This document shows positions 23,649-32,575 of a stretch of DNA of 64,000 nt, piece by piece (position 1 is the first letter of the stretch; each line of letters starts with the position of its first letter). Where the stretch lies: assembly GCA_020638455.1 (NCBI GenBank), contig JACKIK010000001.1:1-64000 (forward strand). The letters run 5' to 3'. Source of the stretch: Hyphomonas sp. Lineage in GTDB: Bacteria > Pseudomonadota > Alphaproteobacteria > Caulobacterales > Hyphomonadaceae. Position numbers and translations under genes: made by a program. A model generated the notes under the pieces. The model was not told the origin of the DNA. It saw only the letters and a list, made by a program, of their open reading frames with translations, and did no database searches.

Positions 23649-26489
23649 GTGGCGCTCATGAGCGCCAGCCCGCACCAGGCCCCGCTGTCCCTTGAAACCG
23701 CGCAGGAATTTCTGCGCGAGCAGGCGCAGCGCATCCATGTAGACCCGATGACCAACTCGGTCTTCGCCCTCGCGCAAGCCCTGTTCCGCGACATCGAGGA
23801 AGGGAAGGCCGGCCTAGGCGATCTCGCGAAGCTTGCCAGCGAAGTGCATCTCGACCTGATCGAACAGCGCGCCGACCGGTTCCGGGCGCAGCATTCCGGC
23901 GGCCACGAGAAGACCGCCTGGAAGACGCTGCAAGCGCGGCTGGAGGAACTCGCCGGGGCAGGCTTCGAGGCGTTCCGGGCTGCCGTTGAACGGCCGCGCG
24001 GCGGTATCGTGTTCACCGGCCACCCGACCTTTGCCCTGTCGAGGGACCTGCGCGCCGCCTTTGCGGCGCACGTGTGCCGACCGACCAGGGCCAGCCGCGC
24101 TGTGCTGCTGAAGCAGGTGCGCAGCGACTCCCGGCCCTGGAACGAACAGATCAGCCTGTATGGCGAGCACGCCGAAGCACAGGACGCCATTGCCCACGCC
24201 GCCGGTGCGCAGCACGAAATGGCGGAAACCGTGCTGAAAGTGGCGCGCCGCGAATTTCCGGTCAGCTGGCGACAGCTGCGCCCGGCCCTGCCGACGCTGG
24301 CAAGCTGGGTCGGCTATGACCTTGACGGGCGCGCCGACATCCACTGGTCGCAATCGCTGACCTTCCGCCTCAGCGAAAAGGCCGGGCAGCTGGACCGGTA
24401 TGCCGACCGCGCCGAGGAAATCGCCGCCCGTCGCGGCAGGACGCCGGCATTGACCGGCCTTGCCAGGCGCCTGCGGGCAGCGGCGAAACAAGCCCGGCAC
24501 CATGCCGGCCTGTTCGGCACAGACCTGACCGACGCCGACAACCTTGTCGACGCCGCCAACGCCCTGACCGCCCATTCGGAACACACGATCCTCAGCGCGA
24601 GCGAGATCACCGACGTGCTGGACCGTGCCCTTCCGTCTGCGGAGGATGACCTTGCCGAGGCGCTGATCGCCTTCCGCGCCGAAGTGGAGGCCCAGCAGCT
24701 CGGCACGGCGCGCATCCACCTGAGGGTCAACGCCGCCCAGGTCCGCACGGTCATCAATCGCGACCTCGGCCTCGAAACTGAAGACCGCGAACTCGGCCGG
24801 GTCGCCCTTGCAGAGCTCGCCCAGAAGGCCCGCAAGTCGAAGCCAGTGAAAGTGAATTTCGGGGACCTGTTCCTCGAACAGTCCACGGCGCGGCGCCAGT
24901 TCATGATGTGCGCGCAGATCCTGAAACATATCGATTCCGGTTCCGTCATCCGTTTCCTGATCGCCGAAAGTGAAAACCCGGCGACCGTGATGGGCGCGCT
25001 CTACCTCGCCCGCCAATATGGCGTGGACGGAATGCTCGATATCTCGCCCCTGTTCGAGACGCCCGAAGCACTGGAGACCGGCGGCCGGTTTGTCGAGCGG
25101 CTGTTGGAAGAGCCTGAATTCCTCGACTATGTGAAACAGCGCGGCTATCTCTCCATCCAGCTCGGCTTCTCCGATGCCGGACGATTCATCGGACAGGTCG
25201 CCGCCGACATGGCGATCGAGCGCATTCACAATCTCATCGCCCGGGCGCTGGCCGCGAAGAAGACCGGGGTCGATCTTCTCCTGTTCAACACGCACGGCGA
25301 ATCCATGGGCCGGGGCGCCTGGCCGGGCACGTTCGAACAGCGCTTCGACCACCTGCTGACCCCCTGGACGCGCGGCGGCGCCTCCATGCGCGGCCTGAAA
25401 CTGCGCCACGAAGTCAGCTTCCAGGGCGGCGACGGCTATCTCCATTTCGCAACGCCCGACCTTGCCGGCGCCACCATGGCGGCCTGGGCGCTGCATACTT
25501 TCCAGCCGGGCGACGAATCCAAGAACGACCCGTTCTATACGCGTACGGACCTTGTCTGGGATTTCTACCGCGCCCTGCGCGCCTGGCATGAGCGGCTGTT
25601 CGTCAATGCCGACTATGGCCGCCTGCTCGGCGCTTTTTCCAGCGCGCTGACGGTGAAGGCGGGCTCCCGCCCGAAGCGCCGCGCCGCCGGCCCGGCAGGG
25701 CCCCGCTCGCTCCGTGCCATTTCACACAATGCGACGCTGCAGCAGCTCGGCATTCCGGTGAACACGGCCGCGGGCATCGGCTCCTCCCTGCAACGGGAAA
25801 CCGAGCGGCTGGTGCAGCTGATCGATACGAGTTCCCGGATGCGCCACCTGATCCTGCTGGCGCAGAAGGCCCGCGACCTGACCAGTATACCGGCGCTGCG
25901 TGGCTATGCCCGCGTCTATGATCCGAGCGTCTGGATCGCCCATGCGCGGATGATGACGACGGATTCCGCCGCGGCGGCGTATCGTGCGGTCTACTATGCC
26001 CTTCGGGCGGACGAGACGACGACTTCGATCGAGCGCATTGCAAACCTCCTGACTGTGGACCTCCGCCGTTTCGACCGCCTGACCGCGCAGATGAAGAATG
26101 CCCCGTCTACGGAGCAGCGCCACGAAGACCGCCTGACGCTGCATGTGCTGCATGCCGTCCGGCAGGCATTGCTGATGCGCGCCTTCACGCTGGTCGGCGG
26201 CCTGCCGCGCCTTTCCGAACGCCACGATGCCAGCGCACGAGACGTGGTGCGCATGGTGGCGGAGCTCCGTATCGGCGAAGCGGTCAGCCTGCTGAGCGAG
26301 ATCTTTCCGCGCGCCCGCGACGAGGATACGCCCCTCAAGGCGCTGACCGAGCCTGGCGGCGACGTTCGCGGTGCCTCCTATGGATACGAACGCATCCATC
26401 GCGATATCATCGGCCCGCTCGACGAGATCGACCGCACCCTGCACGGCATCAGCCTGGCAATCACGCACGCCTATGGCGCCTTTGGCTAG
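23649..26489 (+). CDS. Divergent phosphoenolpyruvate carboxylase-like protein
   Basis: The 946-residue protein follows the PEP carboxylase layout and carries altered forms of its catalytic motifs. FTGHPTF near residue 122 stands where TAHPTE holds the catalytic His. LGFSDAGRFIG near 504 replaces LGYSDSNKD, so the Lys becomes Arg. FNTHGESMGRG near 546 replaces FHGRGGTVGRGG. The terminal MRNTG segment is absent; the protein ends in ITHAYGAFG. Standard PEPC is about 880-930 residues. It may still fix bicarbonate onto PEP, or may have drifted in activity. Start choice (GTG at 23649 or the ATG of MSASPHQ three codons on) is uncertain. Confidence 0.75.
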   Translation: MALMSASPHQAPLSLETAQEFLREQAQRIHVDPMTNSVFALAQALFRDIEEGKAGLGDLAKLASEVHLDLIEQRADRFRAQHSGGHEKTAWKTLQARLEELAGAGFEAFRAAVERPRGGIVFTGHPTFALSRDLRAAFAAHVCRPTRASRAVLLKQVRSDSRPWNEQISLYGEHAEAQDAIAHAAGAQHEMAETVLKVARREFPVSWRQLRPALPTLASWVGYDLDGRADIHWSQSLTFRLSEKAGQLDRYADRAEEIAARRGRTPALTGLARRLRAAAKQARHHAGLFGTDLTDADNLVDAANALTAHSEHTILSASEITDVLDRALPSAEDDLAEALIAFRAEVEAQQLGTARIHLRVNAAQVRTVINRDLGLETEDRELGRVALAELAQKARKSKPVKVNFGDLFLEQSTARRQFMMCAQILKHIDSGSVIRFLIAESENPATVMGALYLARQYGVDGMLDISPLFETPEALETGGRFVERLLEEPEFLDYVKQRGYLSIQLGFSDAGRFIGQVAADMAIERIHNLIARALAAKKTGVDLLLFNTHGESMGRGAWPGTFEQRFDHLLTPWTRGGASMRGLKLRHEVSFQGGDGYLHFATPDLAGATMAAWALHTFQPGDESKNDPFYTRTDLVWDFYRALRAWHERLFVNADYGRLLGAFSSALTVKAGSRPKRRAAGPAGPRSLRAISHNATLQQLGIPVNTAAGIGSSLQRETERLVQLIDTSSRMRHLILLAQKARDLTSIPALRGYARVYDPSVWIAHARMMTTDSAAAAYRAVYYALRADETTTSIERIANLLTVDLRRFDRLTAQMKNAPSTEQRHEDRLTLHVLHAVRQALLMRAFTLVGGLPRLSERHDASARDVVRMVAELRIGEAVSLLSEIFPRARDEDTPLKALTEPGGDVRGASYGYERIHRDIIGPLDEIDRTLHGISLAITHAYGAFG

Positions 26490-26498
26490 GCGTACCCG

Positions 26499-27485
26499 TC
26501 AGTAGGCCGGAATATGGGTGTCGCGCGCATTCATGTTGATCGTGCGCACATTCTTCTCAGTCGGCATGCTGAGGATCAGCCGGTTGCGGCGCCGGTCTAT
26601 CTGAACACGGAATGACGACAGGAGATCCAGACCCAGCACCATGGCGGGCTCTTCGGCAACCCCCAGATAGTCGAACAGGGGCGGATCGGTCACCAGGATG
26701 TCGACGGTGGCAATCCGGAAATCGCCGATCGCCATGGCCTTTGCCGTGGCGATCCGCAGGGACTGGTCGCCGCCGGTTGCGCCGAACAGCTTCTGTGTCT
26801 TGTCGACATTCGCTGTGGTGCCGGAGTCGATCGCAAAGCGGCTGTTGATATAGGTGACGCTCGACCCCGTATCGACGAGCGCCCGCCCTTTCTTGCCGTT
26901 GATGCGGATGTCCACGAACAGGAGGCCCGACTCCTCCGAAATGCGGAGCGCGCTGGTCGACAGCCGCGAATTGCGCTCGGGCCGGCCGTCATAGACCATG
27001 AGGCGCTGGTTCTTGAAATCGAAATCGATGATGTCACCGTCCAGCGAGTTTGCAGGCAGCACATTGGTCGCCCCCGGAACATCGAGACGGACATTCAGCG
27101 CCACCGGCACGTCGGTCAGCGCGACATTGCCGGCGACGAGGCTGTCGAGCCGCACAACCGGATAGATCTGAGGCCCGGTGACACCGAGAACATTCACAAG
27201 CCTCGGGTTCTCCCCGACGTCCGGCAGGCCGGCCGTGCGCGCTGTCTCGCCATCGATCATCGGGAAGGTCGCCGCCGTATCGATCACGCCCTCGACGCGG
27301 GCCGAGCCGTTGACCTCCATCTCGATGATCATGTGGCTGTTGTCGTCCAGCTCGAACGGGATGATCTGGCGTTCGCTCGCAAGCGCCGGCAGGCCGCCCA
27401 GCAGGGCTGCCCCGATCAGGGCGGCGCCTGCCTTGCGCGTCTTCGACGCAATGACAGCGGCCCGGCGCTTCCATGTCCCTTTCAT
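26499..27485 (-). CDS. Secreted protein with two retropepsin-like aspartic protease domains
   Basis: This 328-residue protein has a signal sequence (AGAALIGAALLGGLPALA). Two related beta domains follow, each with the aspartic protease motif: GVIDTAATFPMID in the first and RALVDTGSSVTYIN in the second. The matching flap/closing motifs are FDFKNQRLMVYDG and GLDLLSSFRVQIDRRRNRLILSMP. Only the second keeps the classical DTGS; the first has DTAA. A tandem arrangement could make an intramolecular pepsin-like dimer. The start MKGTWKRRAAV is chosen for the signal; the frame opens further upstream. It is divergent from the thiolase gene. Confidence 0.78.
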   Translation of the reverse strand: MKGTWKRRAAVIASKTRKAGAALIGAALLGGLPALASERQIIPFELDDNSHMIIEMEVNGSARVEGVIDTAATFPMIDGETARTAGLPDVGENPRLVNVLGVTGPQIYPVVRLDSLVAGNVALTDVPVALNVRLDVPGATNVLPANSLDGDIIDFDFKNQRLMVYDGRPERNSRLSTSALRISEESGLLFVDIRINGKKGRALVDTGSSVTYINSRFAIDSGTTANVDKTQKLFGATGGDQSLRIATAKAMAIGDFRIATVDILVTDPPLFDYLGVAEEPAMVLGLDLLSSFRVQIDRRRNRLILSMPTEKNVRTINMNARDTHIPAY

Positions 27486-27569
27486 GCGATGAATATCCCA
27501 CAGTTCGGGCCCGGCTACAAATCGCCCGGCCACAACCGGCTGACCCGGCGTCACGACTTCCGGCACCCC

Positions 27570-27583
27570 TTACGTTCGCGTAA
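27570..27583. promoter_or_regulatory. TTACG-TTCG-CGTAA inverted repeat upstream of the thiolase
   Basis: A perfect 5-bp inverted repeat followed by AACCC lies 40 bases before the thiolase start, in the divergent gap with the protease gene. TTACG...CGTAA cores occur in operators of MerR- or TetR-type regulators of acyl-CoA catabolism in proteobacteria (for example LiuR-like sites). The assignment is tentative. Confidence 0.35.
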
Positions 27584-27623
27584 ACCCCAATCACACGAAG
27601 AAGAGGAATACCGGAGACACATC

Positions 27624-28874
27624 ATGGCTGACGCCTTCATCATCGACGCCTGCCGCACGCCGCGCGGAATCGGCAAAGTCGGCAAGGGCTCGCTCGCGCA
27701 CCTTCACCCGCAGCACCTGGCCGCCACTGTGCTCGGCCAGATTGCCGAGCGCAACAAGCTCGACACCGCGACCGTCGACGACGTGATCTGGGGCACGTCC
27801 AGCCAGCGCGGCGCGCAGGGCGCGGATATGGGCCGGATGGCCGCCCTCGATGCCGGCTACGACATCAAGGCGTCCGGCATGACGCTCGACCGGTTCTGCG
27901 GCTCGGGCATTACCTCGGTCGCTCTTGCCACGGCGCAGATCATGTCGGGCATGGAAGACTGCATCGTGGCCGGCGGCTGCGAGATGATGAGCTACACGGC
28001 CGCAACCGCCGATCCGAAGAACCCGCCGATGATGGACGCCGGCAACCTCCACCTGCGCGAGATGCATCCTCAGTCGCAGCAGGGCTGCTGCGCCGACGCG
28101 ATCGCGACGCTGGAAGGCATTGACCGCGAAGCCGTCGACCGGCTTGCCATGGTCAGCCAGGAACGCGCCGACCGCGCCATCAAGGAAGGCCGGTTCTCGA
28201 AGTCGGTCGTGCCCGTCTACAATCGCGACGGCACGCTGGCCCTCGACCATGACGAATTCCCGCGCCCCGGCACCACGATGGAGACGCTTGCGGGCCTCAA
28301 GACCGTGTTCAACATGTTCTGGGACATCCCGGTCGATGACCAGGGCCTGACCTATGGCAACATGATCGAGAAGGTCTACCCGCAGCTGAAAGGCAAGGTG
28401 CAGTTCGTCCACCATGCCGGCAACTCGTCCGGCGTCGTCGACGGGTCCGGCGCCGTGCTGATGACCTCCGAAGGCTACATGAAGAAGCACGGCCTGAAGC
28501 CGCGCGGCCGCGTGGTGGCCACCTGCAATATGGGCGACTGCCCGACGCTGATGCTGAACGCGCCCGTGCCGGCGGCGAAGAAGGTTCTGGCCAAGGCCGG
28601 CCTTTCCAAGGACGACATCGACGTCTACGAGATCAACGAAGCCTTCTCGGTCGTCGCCGAGAAGTTCATCCGCGACCTCGACCTCAACCGCGACAAGGTC
28701 AACATCAATGGCGGCGCCATGGCCCTCGGCCACCCGATCGGCGCCACCGGGTCGATCCTGATCGGCACCGCGCTGGACGAACTCGAACGCTCCGGCGGCC
28801 GCTATGGCCTCGTCACCATGTGCGCTGCCGGCGGCATGGCTCCGGCCATCATCATCGAGCGCCTCGACGCCTGA
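27624..28874 (+). CDS. Acetyl-CoA acyltransferase (thiolase)
   Basis: Cleaves or forms 3-ketoacyl-CoA in fatty-acid or branched-chain catabolism. The 416-residue protein has the nucleophile Cys in DRFCGSGITSV (about residue 92), the NEAFSVV His/Asn region, and GGAMALGHPIGATGS with the C-terminal catalytic elements. CAAGGMAPAIIIE holds the second Cys. GGAGA precedes the ATG. The insert typical of FadA-like degradative thiolases (EMMSYTAATADPKNPPMM) is present. The chain-length preference cannot be read from sequence. Confidence 0.93.
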   Translation: MADAFIIDACRTPRGIGKVGKGSLAHLHPQHLAATVLGQIAERNKLDTATVDDVIWGTSSQRGAQGADMGRMAALDAGYDIKASGMTLDRFCGSGITSVALATAQIMSGMEDCIVAGGCEMMSYTAATADPKNPPMMDAGNLHLREMHPQSQQGCCADAIATLEGIDREAVDRLAMVSQERADRAIKEGRFSKSVVPVYNRDGTLALDHDEFPRPGTTMETLAGLKTVFNMFWDIPVDDQGLTYGNMIEKVYPQLKGKVQFVHHAGNSSGVVDGSGAVLMTSEGYMKKHGLKPRGRVVATCNMGDCPTLMLNAPVPAAKKVLAKAGLSKDDIDVYEINEAFSVVAEKFIRDLDLNRDKVNINGGAMALGHPIGATGSILIGTALDELERSGGRYGLVTMCAAGGMAPAIIIERLDA

Positions 28875-28903
28875 TCCCGGCCACACGGCCTGATCTGAAC
28901 ATT

Positions 28904-28934
28904 GGCCCTGCCGGTTGCCCGGCGGGGCCTTTTT
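28904..28934 (+). terminator. Rho-independent terminator after the thiolase gene
   Basis: GGCCCTGCCGG-TTGC-CCGGCGGGGCC forms an 11-bp stem (one T-G pair) followed by five T. It begins 30 bases after the stop codon. Confidence 0.85.
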
Positions 28935-29003
28935 CTGTCTGCATGACCCGACTTCGCCGGAAACCGCGCCTTCTGAACCAGAAGGCACTTTCCGGAGACG
29001 CAG

Positions 29004-30107
29004 ATGACCGACTTCAGGGTATTCGCCGCGAGCCTCGCCGCCGCCATGTCAGCAGGACTGGCGCTCGCCGACCCGCCGGCTGCCCCGCCCGGCCAGATGC
29101 GCGTGAAACTCACGAAAATCATGGACCCGACCGGCTTCGAACGGCCGCTGGTCGCGGGGACTACGGTCATTCCGGCCGACTGGACGGCGACGGGCGGCAT
29201 CGTCTGGCGCGTCAACGGCCAGTGCACGCTCGGCGCGGCGACGGACTGGACCGCGACCTCGCCGGACGGCAAGTCGATCATCCGCCTGCCGCCTGCGGTC
29301 GGCTGGCGCTACAACAATTCCGGCAATCCGGTGCCAAACGACTGTATCCCGGCCGCCATCAACTCCGCAGACCAGTATGTCAGCGGCTTCATCGGCCAGC
29401 TGGACAATGCGAAAATTGTCGACGTGGAACGTGACCCGCAACTCTCGCAGGCCCTGGCACAGCAGCCCTTCTCCTACGAAATGCCGGGCGACCCCTATGT
29501 GAAAGCGTGGTGGGACGCCGCCTCGGTCACCTTCACCTACACGCGGGGCGGCGAACCCTATCTCGGCACAATGATCGTGATGACGACGCACAATTACATG
29601 ATGAGCGGGCATTCCTATGGCTTCGGCCAGCCGATGGAGTCCGGCAATGGCGGAACGATTGTCCAGGTCCTCATGGCCGCACCGGCCGACAAGTTTGCCG
29701 AACAGGTCCCGGCCTTCCTGATGTTCCTCAAGAACTACCAGCCCGGACAGGAATGGCAGGCCCGGATGAACCAGCACAATGCGGCCATCGCCCGCGACAA
29801 TGCGGAAACCAACAGGAACATCTCGAAAATCATCTCCGATACCTATTCGGACATTTCCGACATGAGCAGGGAAAGCTGGCGCAAGCAGAACGAGAGTTCC
29901 GACCGGACCGCGCGGGAAACCAGCGAGTGGCTGCGCGATGTCGAGACCTATGACGCCGACACACCGACCGGGCAGATCGAGCTGCCGTCCGGCTATGACC
30001 GCGCCTTCCAGCTGAACGACGACACGTTCGTGGTGACCAATGACGCCTTCTACGAACCATTCCGGGATTCCGGGATCGACGGACGGGAGCTGACCGCCTC
30101 GAAGTGA
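29004..30107 (+). CDS. Secreted protein of unknown function
   Basis: This 367-residue protein has a signal peptide (FAASLAAAMSAGLALADPP). There is no recognised domain. Features are VWRVNGQCTLGAATDW...PNDCIP, which offers a possible disulfide, a central region rich in aromatic residues (FTYTRGGEPYLGTMIVMTTHNYMMSGHSYGFGQP), and a C-terminal polar helix (NQHNAAIARDNAETNRNISKIISDTYSDISDMSRESWRKQ). The ATG follows GGAGACGCAG. It is monocistronic: terminators or hairpins bracket it on both sides. Confidence 0.72.
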   Translation: MTDFRVFAASLAAAMSAGLALADPPAAPPGQMRVKLTKIMDPTGFERPLVAGTTVIPADWTATGGIVWRVNGQCTLGAATDWTATSPDGKSIIRLPPAVGWRYNNSGNPVPNDCIPAAINSADQYVSGFIGQLDNAKIVDVERDPQLSQALAQQPFSYEMPGDPYVKAWWDAASVTFTYTRGGEPYLGTMIVMTTHNYMMSGHSYGFGQPMESGNGGTIVQVLMAAPADKFAEQVPAFLMFLKNYQPGQEWQARMNQHNAAIARDNAETNRNISKIISDTYSDISDMSRESWRKQNESSDRTARETSEWLRDVETYDADTPTGQIELPSGYDRAFQLNDDTFVVTNDAFYEPFRDSGIDGRELTASK

Positions 30108-30145
30108 TGCCAGTGGCGGCCTGAGAACACCGCTGCAGCAACGGA

Positions 30146-30173
30146 CGCCCGGCCTTCCCCTTTGGGCCGGGCG
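30146..30173. terminator. GC-rich hairpin after the secreted protein gene
   Basis: CGCCCGGCC and GGCCGGGCG form a perfect 9-bp stem with a 10-base loop, 38 bases past the stop codon. No T-run follows, so it may act as a Rho-dependent or structural 3' end rather than a standard terminator. Confidence 0.45.
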
Positions 30174-30213
30174 ATTCGATTCCGGCGCGTGCTGCGCGCG
30201 GCGCGGAATCATG

Positions 30214-30234
30214 TGCGAATAATTCTCATTCGCT
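30214..30234. promoter_or_regulatory. Fur-box-like site 1 upstream of the siderophore receptor
   Basis: TGCGAATAATTCTCATTCGC contains a palindrome, GCGAAT-AATTCTC-ATTCGC. The AATNATTCTCATT core is the Fur/iron-box pattern. It lies 73 bases upstream of the receptor start and 2 bases from a second copy. Confidence 0.8.
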
Positions 30235-30236
30235 AT

Positions 30237-30257
30237 TGCGAGTTATTCTCATTTGCA
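30237..30257. promoter_or_regulatory. Fur-box-like site 2 upstream of the siderophore receptor
   Basis: TGCGAGTTATTCTCATTTGC repeats the first site 23 bases on, with matching outer ends TGCGA.../...TTGCA. Tandem sites about two helical turns apart suggest cooperative Fur dimers repressing the receptor-hydroxylase operon when iron is plentiful. Confidence 0.8.
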
Positions 30258-30306
30258 CTAAGCCCCCTGTCAAAGGCCGCGCGGGGCGGTCCTCAGGGAG
30301 TCAATC

Positions 30307-32505
30307 ATGAGACCAGCCATTCGCCGGCCGCGAAGCCTTCGCATGCCGGTAACGATGTGTGCCGCCATCGTCGTCGGTGCGGCCACACCGGCGCTTGCCG
30401 ACGATTCGGGCGAACCGGAACTGCGCAACGAAACGATCACCGTGACCGACGTCACCGCCGACACCAATCCCTACGGCGACCCCGATGCGCCCTATCGCGC
30501 CATCCGCTCGGCGAGCGGACTGTTCACCGAAGACCTGCTGGACACGCCCAAATCCATCACGGTCATCACCGACGAGACGCTGCACGACCTTGGCGCCAAG
30601 TCGTTCCGCGACCTGTTCCGTGCCCAGCCGGGCATCACGCTCGGCACCGGCGAGGGCGGCAATGCCTTTGGCGACCGGATCTTCATCCGCGGCTTCGATG
30701 CGCGCAACGATGTCTATGTCGACGGCGTGCGTGATCCTGGCGTCGGCTCGCGCGAGACATTCGCCGTGCAGCAGGTGGAAATCCTCAAAGGCCCCTCCTC
30801 GGCCTTCGGCGGACGCGGCACGACCGGCGGCGCGGTCAGCCTCGTCTCCAAGAAGCCCGGCAAGGGCGACTGGGGCGACGTTGAATTCACGCTCGGCTCC
30901 GACGCGACCCGCCGGGCGACCCTCGACGTAAACCACGAGATCAGCGACACGCTCACTGTGCGCATCAATGCGATGACGCACGATTCCGAAGTTGCCGGGC
31001 GCGACCATGTCTTCAACGACCGCTGGGGCATCGCCGCCGCGGCCGAGTGGACCCCGACCGACGCGCTGACCTTCGGCTTCGACTACTACCATCTGTCCAC
31101 CGATTACCTGCCCGACTGGGGGCACCCTTATGACGTCGAGAACAACCGACCCTTCGCGGTGCGGCGCGACAATTTCTACGGCGTCCTGTCGCGCGACTTC
31201 GGCGAGACCTTCGCCGACGTCTACACGGCGAACGCCAGATGGGTGATCTCGCCCGCCATCGAGTTCGACACGATCCTGCGCTATGGCCAGAGCAAGAATG
31301 CCTACACCGCCTCCGCGCCGGAGCGGCCGGACGCGGTGGCCCGGACCGTCAGCGCGAATGCCAAGCGCCGCGATGCGGTCACCGACTACTGGACCAATCA
31401 GAGCCGCTTCACCTTCCGCTTCGACACCGGCGCAATCGGCCATACGCTGGTCACCGGAATCGAACTGTCGCGCGAGGAAACGCTGAACCGGACGCGCGCC
31501 TTCACCGAATGCGCGACGCTGCCCTGCATCGGCACGGCATCGAACCCGCTGCTGGACCTCGACCATCCGGACAATACGATTCCGTGGGGCAGCGACACCG
31601 AGGTCACCGGCCGGCCCACCATCACGACGGAAACCGCAGCGCTCTATGCGCTCGACACGCTGACCTTCTCGCCGCAATGGGAAGCCTTTGTCGGCATCCG
31701 CGCCGACAGCTACAGCGCAGATACGAGCGGACTGACGCCGGAACGCAACTCGGACTCCGACTTCGTCAACTGGCATGCAGGCCTCGTCTACAAGCCAATC
31801 GAGAACGCCTCGATCTATGGAAGCTTCTCGTCCGCCTCCAATCCGCCCTGCGAACAGCTTGATGCTTTCGCCCTCGACTATGGCGGGTGCGATGCGCTGG
31901 TCGCGGCGATGGACCCGGTGGAGAACAACTCCCTCGAACTCGGCGCCAAGTACAATCTCGGCGGTCATCTCGACCTGACGGCCGCCGTGTTCCAGATCAC
32001 GCGGGACGGCGTACCGATCTCCAATGGCCGCGGCGCCACGACGGCCGGGTCGCAGGACCAGGAAGTCCAGGGCGTCGAGTTCGGTGTCGCCGGGAACCTG
32101 ACCGACAAGTGGAGCCTGTTCGGCGGCCTCACCCTGTTCGAGACCGAAATCACCGACAGCACGGACGCGACGCAGATCGGCGAGATGTTCCCGAACGTCT
32201 CGGAACAGAGCTTCACGCTGACGTCGCGCTATCAGATCACCCACCGCTTCCATCTTGGAGGCACGGCGGGCTACAATTCCGAGAAGTTCGGCGGCACGGT
32301 CGCCGCGGGTTCCACCTTCGTGCCGGACTACTGGCGCTTCGATTTCTTCGGCGGCTACCAGATTGCCGACAACATGGAAGTCACCTTCAATATCCTGAAT
32401 GCGACAGACGAGCTCTACTATGACGCGCTCTACCGGTCGGGCACGCCGTTCAGCTATGTCGCGCCGGGCCGTTCGGCCCTGGTGACACTGGACATCGACT
32501 TCTGA
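30307..32505 (+). CDS. TonB-dependent siderophore receptor (Fiu-like)
   Basis: Outer-membrane receptor for ferric catecholate-type siderophores, 732 residues. The signal peptide ends at ATPALADD. The plug begins ETITVTDVTADTNPYGDPDAPYRA and contains TPKSITVITDETLHDLGAKSF, IFIRGFDARNDVYVDGVRDPG and QVEILKGPSSAFGGRGTTGGAVSLVSKKP, the diagnostic plug motifs. The barrel ends in LDIDF with the C-terminal Phe needed for insertion. It is followed by a PKHD hydroxylase, the fiu-ybiX/piuA-piuC pair of enterobacteria and pseudomonads. Two Fur-like boxes lie upstream. Confidence 0.92.
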   Translation: MRPAIRRPRSLRMPVTMCAAIVVGAATPALADDSGEPELRNETITVTDVTADTNPYGDPDAPYRAIRSASGLFTEDLLDTPKSITVITDETLHDLGAKSFRDLFRAQPGITLGTGEGGNAFGDRIFIRGFDARNDVYVDGVRDPGVGSRETFAVQQVEILKGPSSAFGGRGTTGGAVSLVSKKPGKGDWGDVEFTLGSDATRRATLDVNHEISDTLTVRINAMTHDSEVAGRDHVFNDRWGIAAAAEWTPTDALTFGFDYYHLSTDYLPDWGHPYDVENNRPFAVRRDNFYGVLSRDFGETFADVYTANARWVISPAIEFDTILRYGQSKNAYTASAPERPDAVARTVSANAKRRDAVTDYWTNQSRFTFRFDTGAIGHTLVTGIELSREETLNRTRAFTECATLPCIGTASNPLLDLDHPDNTIPWGSDTEVTGRPTITTETAALYALDTLTFSPQWEAFVGIRADSYSADTSGLTPERNSDSDFVNWHAGLVYKPIENASIYGSFSSASNPPCEQLDAFALDYGGCDALVAAMDPVENNSLELGAKYNLGGHLDLTAAVFQITRDGVPISNGRGATTAGSQDQEVQGVEFGVAGNLTDKWSLFGGLTLFETEITDSTDATQIGEMFPNVSEQSFTLTSRYQITHRFHLGGTAGYNSEKFGGTVAAGSTFVPDYWRFDFFGGYQIADNMEVTFNILNATDELYYDALYRSGTPFSYVAPGRSALVTLDIDF

Positions 32506-32518
32506 GCGGTGGAAAGAG

Positions 32519-32552
32519 GGGCGGCCGTTTCCTCCCAGACGCCCGGCCGCCC
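32519..32552 (+). other. Intergenic hairpin between receptor and hydroxylase
   Basis: GGGCGGCCG and CGGCCGCCC form a 9-bp stem across a 16-base loop in the 70-base gap. There is no T-run. It could lower downstream expression or protect the receptor mRNA 3' end. Confidence 0.4.
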
Positions 32553-32575
32553 TTCACTTCCAGGAGACGACGCAC

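Noticed and set aside
21380..24190. 936-codon minus-strand frame spanning tRNA-Tyr, rlmB and part of the PEPC-like gene
   Set aside because: It crosses a tRNA gene and two clearly coding plus-strand genes; there is no motif in it.
30301..32253. 650-codon minus-strand frame opposite the siderophore receptor
   Set aside because: Shadow of the receptor; Val/Ala/Gly/Arg-rich and without signatures.
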